Shown in pieces: positions 11,816-23,495 of a DNA stretch of 64,000 nucleotides. The notes under the pieces were generated by a model that was not told where the DNA came from, ran no database searches, and was given only the letters and a program-made list of their open reading frames with translations. Positions within the stretch are counted from its first letter, which is position 1. Each line of letters begins with the position of its first letter. The DNA is from Gnetum montanum (taxonomy: Eukaryota; Streptophyta; Gnetopsida; Gnetales; Gnetaceae). Position numbers and translations under genes: made by a program. The DNA lies in contig MNCI01002152.1 of assembly GCA_015680685.1 (NCBI GenBank), positions 63,344-127,343 on the forward strand. Direction: 5' to 3'.

Positions 11816-13880
11816 TCCACTTATTTTTTGCATCTAATTTGATTTTTTAATATTATTTTACTATTATTTGATTAAATAGTTTACCAAAGTGTGTTGGAAG
11901 GGTTTAACTCTTGTAGGTTAATGATTTAATACTTTTTTATTCATTAAACCCATGGGGGAGATTGAAAAATTCTAAAAAAAAAATTTTGTCAAAAACCTAA
12001 GATTTGTGGCCCCCATGACATAATGTGTACCTCTAGAAGTTGCAAGGCTAAAGAACTAAGTGAATCAAACAAACAGTTTAAAAGTTATGGGCTTTGGAAG
12101 GTTTGGAGCTCTAAAAAATTACAAAAACTCCTCGTACATTTGAAGAAAATGGTAAAAAATTCCTTAGTGAGCACTATTTATAGAATTTTTCCCATGCATT
12201 CACTAGGCCTCATCAATGAGGCCTAGTCGAGGTAGTCAGCTATGTTGACTGGGCTTAGTTGACATGGCTATTGACCAAGTCAAAATTCAAAAAATACAAG
12301 TTTTTAAACAAAATTAGAGTCAAATGAAAGCCCAAAAAGCTAAGAATACAATGAAATACATGAAGAGAGTTTGAGAGTTCACAAAACATGGAGAATGATT
12401 CGAGAAATGCCTTAAGGAGAAATAGTTGGATGCAACCAATGGGGAATGCAAAATATTTGATTGTCAAAATGTTTAAGGATAAAGAACTTAACTAGCCCAA
12501 CCAAGAGCTATGTAAGTGGATCCTCTCCATAGCAGGTTTATGCCCTTTTTGCCCTTACATAACCTCAACTCAAGATTTTGTGGACCCCAAAATTGATTAA
12601 TGGTTATGAAAAGTTAAGCACCAAATCCTAAAGATTCTACCTAAGAATTTCAGCATGTCAAACTAAGACATTAAACAAAAACATGAAAATCGACAATGAG
12701 GTGAGTTATGGAGAGGATTGATGGATTAGACAAAGAATAGAATGGATGTCTCAATCATGATCACATGAAGTCCCTTGTGGAGTTATGGTTAGATGACTTG
12801 ATAAAAGTTTAGTCTTAGTCTAGATCAAAACCAACCACCTTCAGTGACTTCACATCATCACTCTAGGACCATTCCACCCCCTCAAGACACAAGAATGTTC
12901 CCATAAATAACCAACATTCCTTATTTGAGAAGAAAAAAGATGAAATAACTGAGAAAGGATTGTAGTTATAGGGGACCTTCAGGCATGGGTAATTTGTCTT
13001 TCTAGTGTCATAACTAGTGTTTATAGCTCATTTATTTTGTCTAAGGGGGTATTCTTTGAATTCCCATCATGGTTTTTTTTTGATATTTTATGTTTATTAT
13101 GAATTTTTTCATATGGAAACTAGACCATGCAAAGATTTATTCAACTTTCTGTTATTGGTCAACATGAAATAGTAGGAAATCCATCAAAACACACATTCAA
13201 TCAAGCAAGTAGAGAGGTAAAAAGAGTATTGAATCCCCTTGAAGTCATACCCTTTTCAAACCTTTCAATCTTTCGCAAGTTTGGAAACTCTCAAGGTCAC
13301 AAGTTTGTTAAAGTTTTATTGATGAAAAGGGATCTCATACTTCCAAAGCTAGGAAAATAGAGTTGGTGGATGGGTGGATGATGTGGACTTACTACCTATT
13401 CCATGAAAAAAACTTGTCTTAGTCATCAGTCATCAAAATTCAAAAATAGAAACTAGACATTAGTAATCAAAAACATTAGGTACAAACCATCATTAGTAAC
13501 TAACTATAGCACCACCATGTCCTATTGGAAATAAAGCACTTTTATTAGAAGACAAGAAAGTTTCACACTAAAATAAGGAAAAATATTTAAAAAAATTGTA
13601 ATGTATTCAAGAAAAATGAAATATATGAATCATGTTATCAAACAAAAATTTGGGATAAATAATAAAGTATAAAACAAAAAGGTGTAAAATAACAAAAAAA
13701 AAAAGTAAAAAAGCTGAAGAGCTAGTTTATTGATTAGCATGGATGGTCATCTCCCTTATGACTAAGTTGAAAGGAGGAGAACCAAAAGATTGAGCATGGT
13801 TGTCCATCTAATGAGGTGTTGATTTCATTCGCTTGCTTAGACTCATGGAAAGCTTTTAGTTATTGCATGTTGACTAGTTG
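11816..13880. other. Non-coding stretch between integrase and post-integrase ORF of element D
   Basis: About 2 kb of AT-rich sequence without a convincing gene. It contains a 26-base palindrome at 12202-12227 whose arms resemble motifs in the D LTR. A plus-strand open frame at 13127-13360 has no recognisable domain. E lacks this stretch. It could be native element spacer or a fragment of another LTR; I cannot decide. Confidence 0.45.
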
Positions 13881-15060
13881 TTACTTGTGTGGGCTCTCAA
13901 GTTTGTAGATTAACATGGCCCTAAAATAAAAGGTTTCATAAATGATGCAAGGCCCTTTCCACAATGTTTGAAACTTAGATTGTTGAGGTATGTGTGTGGG
14001 GTTCCAGTAGAGAACCTTGTCTCTAGGTTGAAATTTCACTTTCCTTATCCTAAGGCCATGGCATTCTTTACTGAATGCTTTGTGCACTTCATTCAAGCAT
14101 AGGGCCACCAATTGATTTTCATCTAGCATGTTAAGGTTGGTCAATCTCTCTTTTTGTGCTAGGCTTAGGTCAAATTTAAGGTCAAAAGGTGTTGAAAGTG
14201 TACAGAGCTTGGATTCAATTAGCAAAATTGGTAATTTTCCATACACTAGCTCATAGGGAGAGTAGCCTATAGGGAGTTTCCATGTTGAGTGGTATGCCCA
14301 AAGGGCATCAGTAAGTTTTGTGCTCCAGTCTCTCCTATATTTGCTAATTTTTCTTATTAATATTTTCATGATCTCCCTATTGGTAACCTTTGCTTGACCA
14401 TTGGCTTGGGGATGGTAAGGTGTTGTTAATTTATGATCAACCCCTAAGCATTACATTTTCTTGCAAAAGGTAGCACCTATAAAATAAGTATCATTATTAG
14501 AAATCAGTGCACGTGGAACTCCAAACCTATTTACAACATTTTTTTGTACAAACTATGTAGTAGTGAAAGATGTACTATTTTTGCCCATTTTATATAATAG
14601 TTAGCAACAACTATTATGTACACCTTTCCATTGACATGGATGTGATGAGACCCACAAAGTCTATGCCCCAAATGTTAAAGGCTTCCTGTGATTGGATCCA
14701 CTGCTGAGGTTCCTCCATTCGAATGATCATCCCACCATCTCATTGACAGTGTTCACAAGAGCAAAAAAATTCATGGGCATCCTTAAATATTATTGGCCAA
14801 AAATACCCTACTGTTAGGATTTTAATGGTCATGCATCTCCCTACATAGTGGCTCCCACAAGGAGCCTTGTAACATCTTGGAGAATGCATAGTTGGTCCAC
14901 ATTAGAAATAGACCAATGAACCAAGCCATTGGTGCACACCTTGTAAAGTTGTCCATTAATTTCCATGAAGCATTTGGCTTGATGAAGAAACTATTATTTC
15001 TTCTAGTGGTCTAACACTTATGCCATATCTTGAGTGAGAAGACAAGTGAGGATGCCATCA
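13881..15060 (-). pseudogene. Integrase domain of element D (catalytic residues lost)
   Basis: Near 14860-14740 the minus strand encodes a decayed HHCC zinc finger (CGSHYVGRCM, then CEHCQ). It then encodes WGIDFVG with the first catalytic Asp (about 14670). The second catalytic site reads ISNNDTYF where Athila-type integrases have an Asp, and the third reads GQAKVTNREI with Lys for Glu. The C-terminal 162 codons (14369-13881) are clean and include TDALWAYHSTWKLPIGYSPYELVYG and a GPC-type end domain. Integrase inserts the DNA copy into host chromosomes. Two of three DDE residues are gone here. Confidence 0.8.
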
Positions 15061-15167
15061 TACCATTTTGGTTTAGCAAGCACTTATTCATTTATTGCAC
15101 CAACAAAGATAAGTTCATTAGGAAATTGATCTAAGAATAGGCTCTCATCCTCTTTATTATCCCATTG

Positions 15168-16730
15168 TTACTGAGACAAGTGATCAGTGAGCACATTCTC
15201 AATTTCTTTTCCATCTACCATTATAAGCTTGAAATCCTGCAAGATCACCAACCACCATATGCCATAAGGGCTCATCATTGGTTTATTCATTAGGAAGTGA
15301 ATGGCACTATGCTTAGTGTGCACAAACACCTTATATCCAAGCACATAATGCCTAAAATTCTCCAAAACATACACCACTACCATTACCTCTTTCTCCATTG
15401 TTGTGTAATTGAGTTGTGCATCCACAATGCTTCAACTTTCATAGTGGATGTAATATGGATGTTTCTAATCATCCAACTACATAAGCATAGCTTCCAAGGC
15501 ATAATTTGATGCATCCATCATGATGTGAAATGGATAGAACCAATTAAGTGCTTATAGAATTAGAGTCTCTACAAGCTTCTCCTTAAGCTAATGGAATGTC
15601 CTTTTGTATTCCTTGGCCCATATGAATGAAACATCTTTCTCTGTAAGCTCGACCAATAGTTTTGTGATCTTAGAGAAATTCCCTATGAATCACTGGTAGT
15701 AGCTAGTGTGTCCAAGAAATGACTGAACATATTTAACAATTTCTAGTTGGTAGGTTATTCCTTGAATGACCCAAATCTTTTCAAGATCCACCTTAATCGC
15801 TACTTGAGAAATTCTATGCCCTAACACAATACCCTCCTAGACCATGAGATGGCTCTTTTTCTAATTGATTTGAAGATTAGTCTCCACATACCTTTTAAGC
15901 ACATGCTCAAGGTGGTCCAAGGCTTGCTTAAATGTAGCACCATAGGTGAACAAGTCATCCATGAAGAATTTCACCCTGCTAACAATCTGCTGCCGAAAAA
16001 TGCTCAGGACCAAGCATTGGAAAGTTACAAGGGCATTGCATAGACCAAAGCACATCTTACAATATGCAAAAGTCCCCCAAGGACTTGTGAATGTTGTTTT
16101 GGCCTAATCCTCGAGCATGATCTAAATTTGATTATAGCCACTATAACCATCCAGAAATCTATAATAGTAATGCTCAAAAATAGTTTTCAACACCTAGTCC
16201 ACAAATGGCAATGGAAAATGATCTTTGAACAGCACCATGTTCAAAAGCCTAAAATCAATACATACCTACCACTTTCCATCTTTCTTTGGCACAATTACAA
16301 ATGGGCTAACCCATTCTCTATCTGCAATTGGATAGATGAACCTCATATTAAGGAGTTATTCAATTTCCTCTTTGACAATCTACTTTAATTTGAGATTCAA
16401 TTACCATTGAGGCTACCCCTTTGGCTTCATGGCCAGATTGGTATAGATGTGATGCTAGTATATCCTAGGATTCTTGTGAGTTTAGGATATGACCAAGTAA
16501 AGACTATTGACCATTTTTTGACCACCTTTAACAACATCCTTTTTTGCTCAAGAGCAAGTTTGGCATTAATTATCACCAACTTTCCATTTTTCAAAAATGC
16601 ATATTCCATGTCAGTAGGTAGAGTTTTCAACTCTAAGGGCTCCTATTTAAAACTATCAAGGATTTCCAACTCTTCCCAATTGGTATCATCGAGTTCATCA
16701 TTGGAGAGTTGGTGATGAACTTGCTCCAAT
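15168..16730 (-). pseudogene. Reverse transcriptase and RNase H of element D
   Basis: Minus strand. The RT N-terminus is at 16630-16427 (AFLKNGKLVIINAKLALEQ). The catalytic box FMDD is at 15965-15954 within VKFFMDDLFTYG, and LEHVLKRYVETNLQIN follows it. RNase H lies at 15425-15168 and begins DAQLNYTTMEKEVMVVVYVL. Its end (NVLTDHLSQ) matches the VADHLSR tail of Athila RNase H. The YGIWWLVILQDFKL stretch is the connection typical of this clade. Stops and shifts separate the pieces. RT copies RNA into DNA and RNase H removes the RNA strand. Confidence 0.8.
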
Positions 16731-17039
16731 TCATCCACGCCTTTAACATAGGCAAAAGTTAGGCTCTCAGTAGGTTCCATACAATGTGTTACTCTTAGAA
16801 TTAGTTGTTAATCACTGGGTGCCCTCCTATTTTATGGCTACTACGTATAGGCACTTTTGGATTTCAAATTTATCTATACATTTTTTACATGTTTTGATTA
16901 ATATGCTTTTAACAGACTAGAGTTTCTACACACAGTTGCACCCTATATCACTATACACAATGCATAGAACTCACTTCTTCTCCATATTTTCAAATGCATT
17001 TTCCTTGAAAACTTATAGGGAAAGATCTCCAATGTCTAT

Positions 17040-17345
17040 TCATGCATCAACAGTGCTCAACTAAGCCCTTCCCATAATGATTGGGAAGTCCCCCTTACAA
17101 TTGTTAACTTTCATTACTGGGAAATTGACAAGATACGACCACCCACAGACAGTGGTCACAATGTCCTTCACTAGTCCCAAAGGAATAGTGATGGACTGAT
17201 CTAGTAATTCTATATAGATTTTTACTCTTCTTGAGAGGAGATAGGTTTCAAGCACTGTACATTTCATGGGAAATAATATTAACACCAAAACCTAAATCGA
17301 GAAGAGCTTTGCATGGCTCATTTTCAACAATCTACAAGTAGATGA
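17040..17345 (-). pseudogene. Aspartic protease domain of element D
   Basis: The minus strand reads CKALLDLGFGVNII near 17330-17285, then ELLDQSITIPLGLVKDIVTTVCGWSYLVNF and FPIIMGRA. The catalytic Asp is kept. It matches the protease of E (3649-4089) and C (63690-64000) at similar positions between gag and RT. Confidence 0.7.
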
Positions 17346-17399
17346 GAAGACTTCTAGGATTAGCTCTTTTCCTAGGAAGGTTATCAGCCTTGATCTAAT

Positions 17400-19430
17400 C
17401 AGATATAGCATGGGTTAACATGACAGTGTGAATCTTGGGTAATGTTTAGTTTTAAGAGCTCTCAAAAGGAATGGACGTAGAGGATGAAGGAGATATAGGG
17501 GGATCAGGTGCATAAGTAGGTGATGGTTTCATAGGGCTATTGGTTTTGAAGAATGATCTTTTATGGGATCTAGCTTCTAAACCACTCAGTTGGGGAGCTG
17601 ATTGTAACTTAATAGCCCTAGTAGCATTACACTACTGCATTACATGGGAATTTTTTCCTACATGGATGGATTAGGTGGTAATTGGGTTGAGGGTGGAGAA
17701 ACATGTGTTGAAGGATGAGAAGGATGATAGTGATATGGGGTTTCTCCTCTAAGAGATGAAAAATGAGTTCTGTAATACTGTAAAGGATAATAATAATGCT
17801 AAAACGATGCATGACTAGAAGAGTCACATGGAAACATTAGTTGTTGAACATAGTACCCATACGAATTTGGCTACTTGTAAGGGTATTGTTGCCTTGGTGG
17901 GAGAATCTAGAGATTTTCACATTTTGTCAACCTTAGCCAAAATTTCAGACATAGATTTTTAAATTGGAAAGGGTTTTTGCTACACACTTCATCAAGTGAT
18001 GCCTTCCCCTCACTATCACAAAATCAAACCTCCCCTTTTCTAATGGAAGGATCCCAATTATACTCCTTAGCATTTTCCCATTTTCTCAACTCACCTTCTT
18101 CTTTTGCAACTTGCTTAATCAGCCTTTAAACATAATGAACTCTTAGTTCTAACAATCTCCCTTGGGCATAGATCCCAAGACTTCTCCTCATTTCTAATCA
18201 GAGCACATCTATGATATGGAAAAGCTACTCCTGTTAAGAATAACCATGGACAAAACATCTATGTAAAAGGGAATAATACCTACCCATGGCTATGTCCAAG
18301 GGTTCATGTGTTTATTGTCACCAACCTTGGATTTGCTTTCTCAAATTGGACACTCTAGAGTGTGTTTGATATTTGTTATTGAATAGCTCAAGCATTGTAC
18401 TTCACTTGTGCATTGATTCCAACTCCAAGGAGTGGTACCAACTTTTTACTTATTTTATGAGTGTCCTAGGGCACACCTTAAGTTTCTGCCAATCATTTTC
18501 TATGTTTTTCAAGGCACAAGCATCATGAAAGGCCTAAATATGGATTTGTGGATTTGAGTTATATCCCCCATCAAATCTGGGGATATTTTTTATATCCAAC
18601 CACTTGATTCTGCTATCTTTCACATGTGTGGTTGAAACTTTAACTACCTTTGTGATGTTCAACATGCTTTAAGTTGCCAAAAAGGGCTTATCATTGTCAT
18701 GATTTTGATGATGCTTATGATGTCCCTTGCTACCCCTTCAATCATGGCAAGGCCTAAGATCATTGTCTTTTCATTCACCTCCATCACATTTTCATCCCCT
18801 ACGATTTGGATCAAATTCAAAGAAGGAAGAAGAAGATGTAGATGAAGAGGACAAAGAGGGAGGAGAGCTGCCACCACCATGGTGTCTACCACCTCCTCTC
18901 TACTTATCACGACCATGATCATCAGGTTTTCTATCATCATGATGCTTGCCCAAGCCCCTGCCATATCTCCCACTCTTGCCTGAACCTAGATTGTTAATAG
19001 TGGACTGCAGATTTGGGTTCAAGCCTCTTTCACTAGAGTCAAGGGGTGAAAACTCTTCATTTTGAGAATCCCCAAATGAAGGATTTTCATTGTCATATTG
19101 GTTCAATAGGAACAAGGGGTTGGTGAATTGTTTCCCCTTCATAGCTCCATGGTGCTTTTCCTTGCATCAATCTCATTTGTGTTGTGTTTTTGTGGGATGG
19201 TAGTCCTGATAGTTATGGTCCTGCACAACGTATTCATCATAAAGGTCTTAGATGCCCAACCTCTTAAGAGTTTGGAGCAACATCCTAGGAATAGATTGAT
19301 GGAGAGGCACTACAACATTACCCTCCATATCTTTCCATCACAACTACTCATCTTGATGCAGGATGAAAGTGAAATTAGGTACAAACTCATCTGAATGAGT
19401 GTACCCACTTTGAATTCTTGAGGCAGTAGC
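17400..19430 (-). pseudogene. Gag region of element D (broken)
   Basis: Located on the minus strand between the leader and protease. At 19142-18900 the frame includes LFLLNQYDNENPSFGDSQNEEFSPLD and a Gly/Arg-rich stretch (GSGKSGRYGRGLGKHHDD). Around 18900-18000 it matches C gag 61700-62700 in the reverse direction. His-, Arg- and Asp-rich runs suggest an RNA-binding region. Stops are frequent and I cannot fix a start codon. Confidence 0.6.
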
Positions 19431-19606
19431 AGTTTTGAATCATCATGCTTGTGAGAAGAAGACATTTTTGATTAGAGAAAAATTTAGTGTGCTTAAATTA
19501 TAATTATAATTATTACTTTTTTGAATGATTGTAACCTTAGGATTTGTTCCAATGATCTTAAATAATATTCACTAAGTTCTAGATAGTGCATGTATTGAAC
19601 TACAAG

Positions 19607-19624
19607 TTCCTAGTAATGGCGCCA
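19607..19624 (-). other. Primer-binding site of element D (tRNA-Asp type)
   Basis: On the minus strand the sequence TGGCGCCATTACTAGGAA starts one base inside the LTR end. It matches 13 of 18 bases of TGGCGCCGTTGCCGGGGA, the tRNA-Asp-type site known from Athila elements. The 5' TGGCGCC part is perfect. Confidence 0.7.
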
Positions 19625-19625
19625 A

Positions 19626-20485
19626 TGATGAGCAATGAGTAAACCCTATGCCTAATCATATGAATCACTAAGCATTCATGCACAATTCGATCAAATTCCA
19701 TGGGCTTATAGCTTTCTAAGTACACTAGTCTCTAGAAAGTGAAACTAACCACTGCAATCATTATCTTCCCAATTACACTTGTGAAATGCAAAGGTATGGT
19801 TAAGTGCAATTAAGGCATATGATTTTATGATTTTTATGTTGTGTTTTAAGTTGCCTAAGGATAAAAAATAATAAATAAAATAAAATTATTAAATTTCTAA
19901 TTTAATCTAACTAGCTACACCTAACTAATTCTAACCTAAGCATCAATTCTCACTTACTGTACACATCCTAAACATGTTTAATGCTACTAGGTTACCAAAT
20001 GTTAAGCGTTACTAGGATTATCAAGCGCCAAGCATATGCTCGAAGTGGTTGTACTTAAGTGCTTACATAATTACTATTTAATCTAACTTACTTTATTATT
20101 TAATTACTTAAAGCATTAAAGGAAATTGCATAAAACATTGAATGAATAAACAATTAATCTATTTCAAAGTGATGCAAGGTTTATTAAAAAGGTCATCTTT
20201 ATTGTCACATACACTACCGTGCTCAGGTACAACAATGCTTGAATAAAGATTTGTACACTCTTTAACTCCTATTACTAACTTTCAAATTATAAAGCTACAA
20301 GAGCTCCACTACAACTATGACAAAAGATGCCATATTATGGTAGGTTAGCACGTATTTATAGGCAAGAATAGACATTGCATCAACAAGGCCATGTCAACAT
20401 ATCAAATCCCACGTTGATGCAGCTACATCAATGGGGCTGCATCAACGAGGCCTCATTGATACATCCTAGAAAACATGACTCATCA
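19626..20485 (-). repeat. 5' LTR of element D
   Basis: Bounded by TGATGAG and GACTCATCA on the plus strand, matching the 3' LTR at 8388-9290. A minus-strand TATA box (cctataaatacg) lies at 20362-20351. The first ~110 bases of the minus-strand LTR carry several gatga/gatgc-type motifs. Confidence 0.85.
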
Positions 20486-20489
20486 TACT

Positions 20490-20989
20490 TCAATCATTAG
20501 AATGTGTAGAATAACCTTATTGCAATTATAAGATAGAAATACAACTTTATTTTGAAGGAAAGAAAGTTAACATGAAAATGAAAATGCAATGATATTGAAG
20601 ATGAGATGAACTATTACTAGTTAAAGCAAGGATTATTAAGGGAGGAAGAGAATATTATCCATGTAGAGATTATATAAAATCAGAAAGCATTGGATCAATA
20701 TTTTTTATAAAGTTATTATACTAATAATAAGAAACAAAAGTAATTTTAAGACTTATTATGAAAATGGATACATCTAGGAAAATAAAAGGAGCAACAGTCC
20801 ATTTAAGTTGATCATGGATATTACAGAAATTGCTTCAATCATGCAAATATGTAGAGTAATGTTATTGAATTTATAAGATGGAGTTACAACTTTATTCTGG
20901 GAGGCAGGAAGGGACCATGAAGATGAAAAGGCAATGATATTGGGGAAGAGATGAACAATGAATGGGTAAAGTAGGTAGGGATTATTAAG
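20490..20989 (-). repeat. Diverged tandem copy of a 3'UTR-like block
   Basis: The stretch at about 20495-20655 recurs at about 20840-21000, with matching islands such as acaactttatt, gcaatgatattg and ggattattaagg. On the minus strand each copy carries AATAAA (within aataaagttgta), a possible poly(A) signal. The right copy abuts the XTH pseudogene end, so the block is probably the duplicated 3'UTR of that gene. Confidence 0.55.
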
Positions 20990-21552
20990 GAACAAACAGA
21001 CCTTTGGGCTCAATAGTAAGGGAGGGAGTATCTTGGAGGCAGATGGTAGCTCTAGCTGAAGCCAACATTATCCTGGCAGTAGTAGTCATAGATGCAGTAG
21101 TTATCCTGCAAACAATTAATCTCGCCTTCCTGGCCTTAGTTGAGGCTTTGCAGGGCATAATCAGAGTTCCAAGGATAATTGTTACGCCAACAAGCATAAG
21201 CATAGACATTGCTGTAAGCCCAATCCTTACAGACAGACAGACATACGGAGATTAGCATAGGTGGCCTCAAAGGGAGCCTCAGAGCAAACCAGACAAGAGA
21301 GGCCCATCAGGAACTCTGAGTAGGACTGCAAGCCAGAACCTGAACCTCCTGTGACGTTGTCCACCATGGCTAGCTGCAGCTGCAAGGTCTGGCCATCCTC
21401 CCAGATTAGGGCGTGCCTCTCCCCAAATGTAATGTCACCTTCGCATCTGAGAAGTAGTTTTCCTGAGATTGCCCAGGAACTGACGCCATTGCCAACATCA
21501 GTGCCACAGCCAGGGCAATCTTTGATGAGGGAACAGCCACGAAGGATCCCAT
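20990..21552 (-). pseudogene. Xyloglucan endotransglucosylase/hydrolase (GH16) pseudogene
   Basis: The minus strand starts at ATG 21552 with a good signal peptide: MGSFVAVPSSKIALAVALML then AMASVPGQ. After a frameshift it reads GDITFGERHALIWEDGQTL and SGSGLQSYSEFLMG, the N-terminal beta strands of XTH enzymes. It then jumps to SEAPFEATYANL (about 21285-21250), the start of the XTH C-terminal extension. After another shift comes LQDNYCIYDYYCQDN (about 21115-21075), like the family's YMIYDYC end. The middle of the protein, including the DEIDFEFLG-type catalytic motif, is missing. XTHs cut and rejoin cell-wall xyloglucan; this copy cannot. It is the only host-type gene remnant recognised here. 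Confidence 0.75.
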
Positions 21553-21639
21553 CTTGTTGCACTACTGTATCTTGCTGCTCTCTCTCTCTGTCACTTGTAG
21601 ATGCCTCAGCTTTCCTATTTAACCTCATTAAATAGATAC

Positions 21640-22786
21640 CATCTTCTGTGTAGAAACCGTTCTACGGTTTACCATGTTATTCATATTTTTTTAAAAGTAC
21701 AATCTTCTGTTATCCATCGTTTCCTAAATCATGTTGTTACTAATCAACTCTTTCATCTTATTTCTCTGTGTGCTGTATTTAAATAGATCTCATCTGTTTC
21801 TCTTTACCCTTGTTATTCATAAATAGATATATCCTTGGATGCTTTGATGCTACCTCATCCATTTTGTACCATGTAATTTTTTACAGTGTTATTAATAAGC
21901 CTTCTTCGAATAGAAACTTTCTCATCTTCATCTTCATTGCCATCAAAGCATCCGTTAACACTCTGGATACTCTTTTTTTCTTTTTTGCATGTTATTAATT
22001 TATTAATAAGCCTCTAACATATATAATTTAGACTACAATCCTTTAGTCAATTCAAATACCTCATTTCCCTTTTGCCTCATTCCTCAATAACTTTAAAGTC
22101 ATGGAAACGTCCTCATCTCCATTGCCAGCAAAGCATAAATTAATGCCCTCTTGTCTACTTTTTACCTTATTATTAAACTACTCTTTTACGCCATATCTTA
22201 TATGCTTTGCTTAAATAGCTCTTATCTGTCCTGCAGAGCTAGAAAATAATCAAGAAATAGTTTAATCATCTATACTAAACTATTTTACCAACTCTTTTTC
22301 TTAGCTACCTTTAATATTGTACTTCAATAATTCTTATTTTTTTCACATAGAAATCCTCACCTTGTTTTCTCACAAAGCATGGATTAATTTTCTAACTTTT
22401 TCTTATTCATTCTATGCCCAAATCATGTTAATAACCAACTTTTTAGATACATTTTTTAAAAAGCATAAAATCTTTAACTCTCTTCAAAGTTTCTAATTTT
22501 ATAATTTTTTACTATCATATGATTTTTTTTATTTTATCTATATTATTTCCATCATTAGGAATCATCACCCAAAGCATCAATGCTCATCCCTAGTCAAGCA
22601 AGTAGATAAGTGAAAGCCTAATCTCTTGGAGTGACAATAGTAGATTCACCCATCTCTTTTGACTTGAGAAAGAAGCACCTTACCATCATTAACTATACTA
22701 TTTTACATTTGTTTGCTAAAAAGTTAATTATAAAAATTTTTAATATAAATATAAGGAATAATAAAGTTACATAACCAAGAATAAAG
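21640..22786. other. AT-rich spacer upstream of the XTH pseudogene
   Basis: No gene, tRNA or clear repeat end is visible. Composition is AT-rich with many TTTT and ATTT runs. The part nearest 21640 may be the former XTH promoter, but no clear TATA box or other element stands out. Confidence 0.4.
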
Positions 22787-22965
22787 TGCACCCAAGGGTA
22801 TAGTGCATTGGTCAAGACACTCATCTCTCTGTTGAGGGGTTGTGGCTTCAAAACTTGTGGGTGGGGTAGTCATAGAGAAGCATTGTGGTGGGGCACTCTT
22901 GTTTAGTAGGTCACAACCCTATATAGGTAGTGGTTGGGCTATCTCTATTTTTACAACAAAAAAAA
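22787..22965 (+). repeat. SINE-like sequence
   Basis: The stretch opens with a tRNA-like A-box region (attggtcaagacact). A B-box-like segment (gtggcttcaaaac, about 22847-22859) follows about 40 bases on. It ends in an A-rich tail (acaacaaaaaaaa). That order and length fit tRNA-derived plant SINEs. I could not identify a clean target-site duplication. Confidence 0.45.
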
Positions 22966-23350
22966 TGCTCATATGAGTTTTTTTTCTAAACCCATGTTGA
23001 AAATGTATCATGTTTTAACTTAAGACATGGCAATCTTATTCTTACCTCAAGAATTTTAAACATTTAAAATTTAAGCATAATAATTGAAAACTAGAATCAA
23101 TCTAAGTTATGGCTTTGATTCTAGTACACAATGCAAAGTTATAAAGTTCTAATTGGACTATATTTCTTGATGGTAAATATTGTTAAAAAAAATTCAAACA
23201 CCCTCCAAAATACATTCATTTTCAAGTGATAATTTAACTAGCTATACAATGAGATAAAGGCATCATGATAATAAATTTAGCTAGTTGTATGGTTTGTATA
23301 TATGTTCTTTATGAATTTATTTATTTACATTAATGCTTTATATTATTTTC

Positions 23351-23436
23351 AAAGAGGTGGCTCAAGTAGTTAACTCATTATCGTATAAGCATTTACATGT
23401 AAGAGGTTGCTAGTTCAAATCATAGTTAAAATATAG
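23351..23436 (+). repeat. Short tRNA-like / SINE-like fragment
   Basis: The fragment ggtggctcaagtagtt resembles an A box, and ggttgctagttcaaatc resembles a B box, about 45 bases apart. No poly(A) tail or cloverleaf is evident, so a degraded SINE head is more likely than a working tRNA gene. Confidence 0.35.
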
Positions 23437-23495
23437 GTATATTCCTTTATAATTCTTTTAATGCATCATGTTAACTATACATCTTTAAGGGATAC

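Larger units (their letters stand above)
8388..20485 (-). mobile_element. Element D: full-length Athila-like Ty3/gypsy retrotransposon
   Basis: Two LTRs about 0.9 kb long bound a 10.3 kb interior. On the minus strand the order is 5' LTR, Asp-type primer-binding site, gag, protease, RT, RNase H, integrase, a 2 kb non-coding stretch, a post-integrase ORF, a purine-rich tract and the 3' LTR. Gag-protease-RT-RNaseH-integrase order defines Ty3/gypsy. The FMDD box, the DAQLNYTTMEKEV RNase H and the extra ORF after integrase point to Athila. LTR ends carry the inverted repeat TGATGAG/CTCATCA. The flanks tcctt (8383-8387) and tactt (20486-20490) are a 4/5 match and probably an aged target-site duplication. 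All coding blocks have stops. Confidence 0.85.

Noticed and set aside
13127-13360. Plus-strand 77-codon frame in element D as a gene
   Set aside because: No domain, no homologue in E, and on the opposite strand within decayed element DNA.
23351-23436. Functional tRNA gene
   Set aside because: No complete cloverleaf or anticodon stem could be drawn; only box-like pieces are present.
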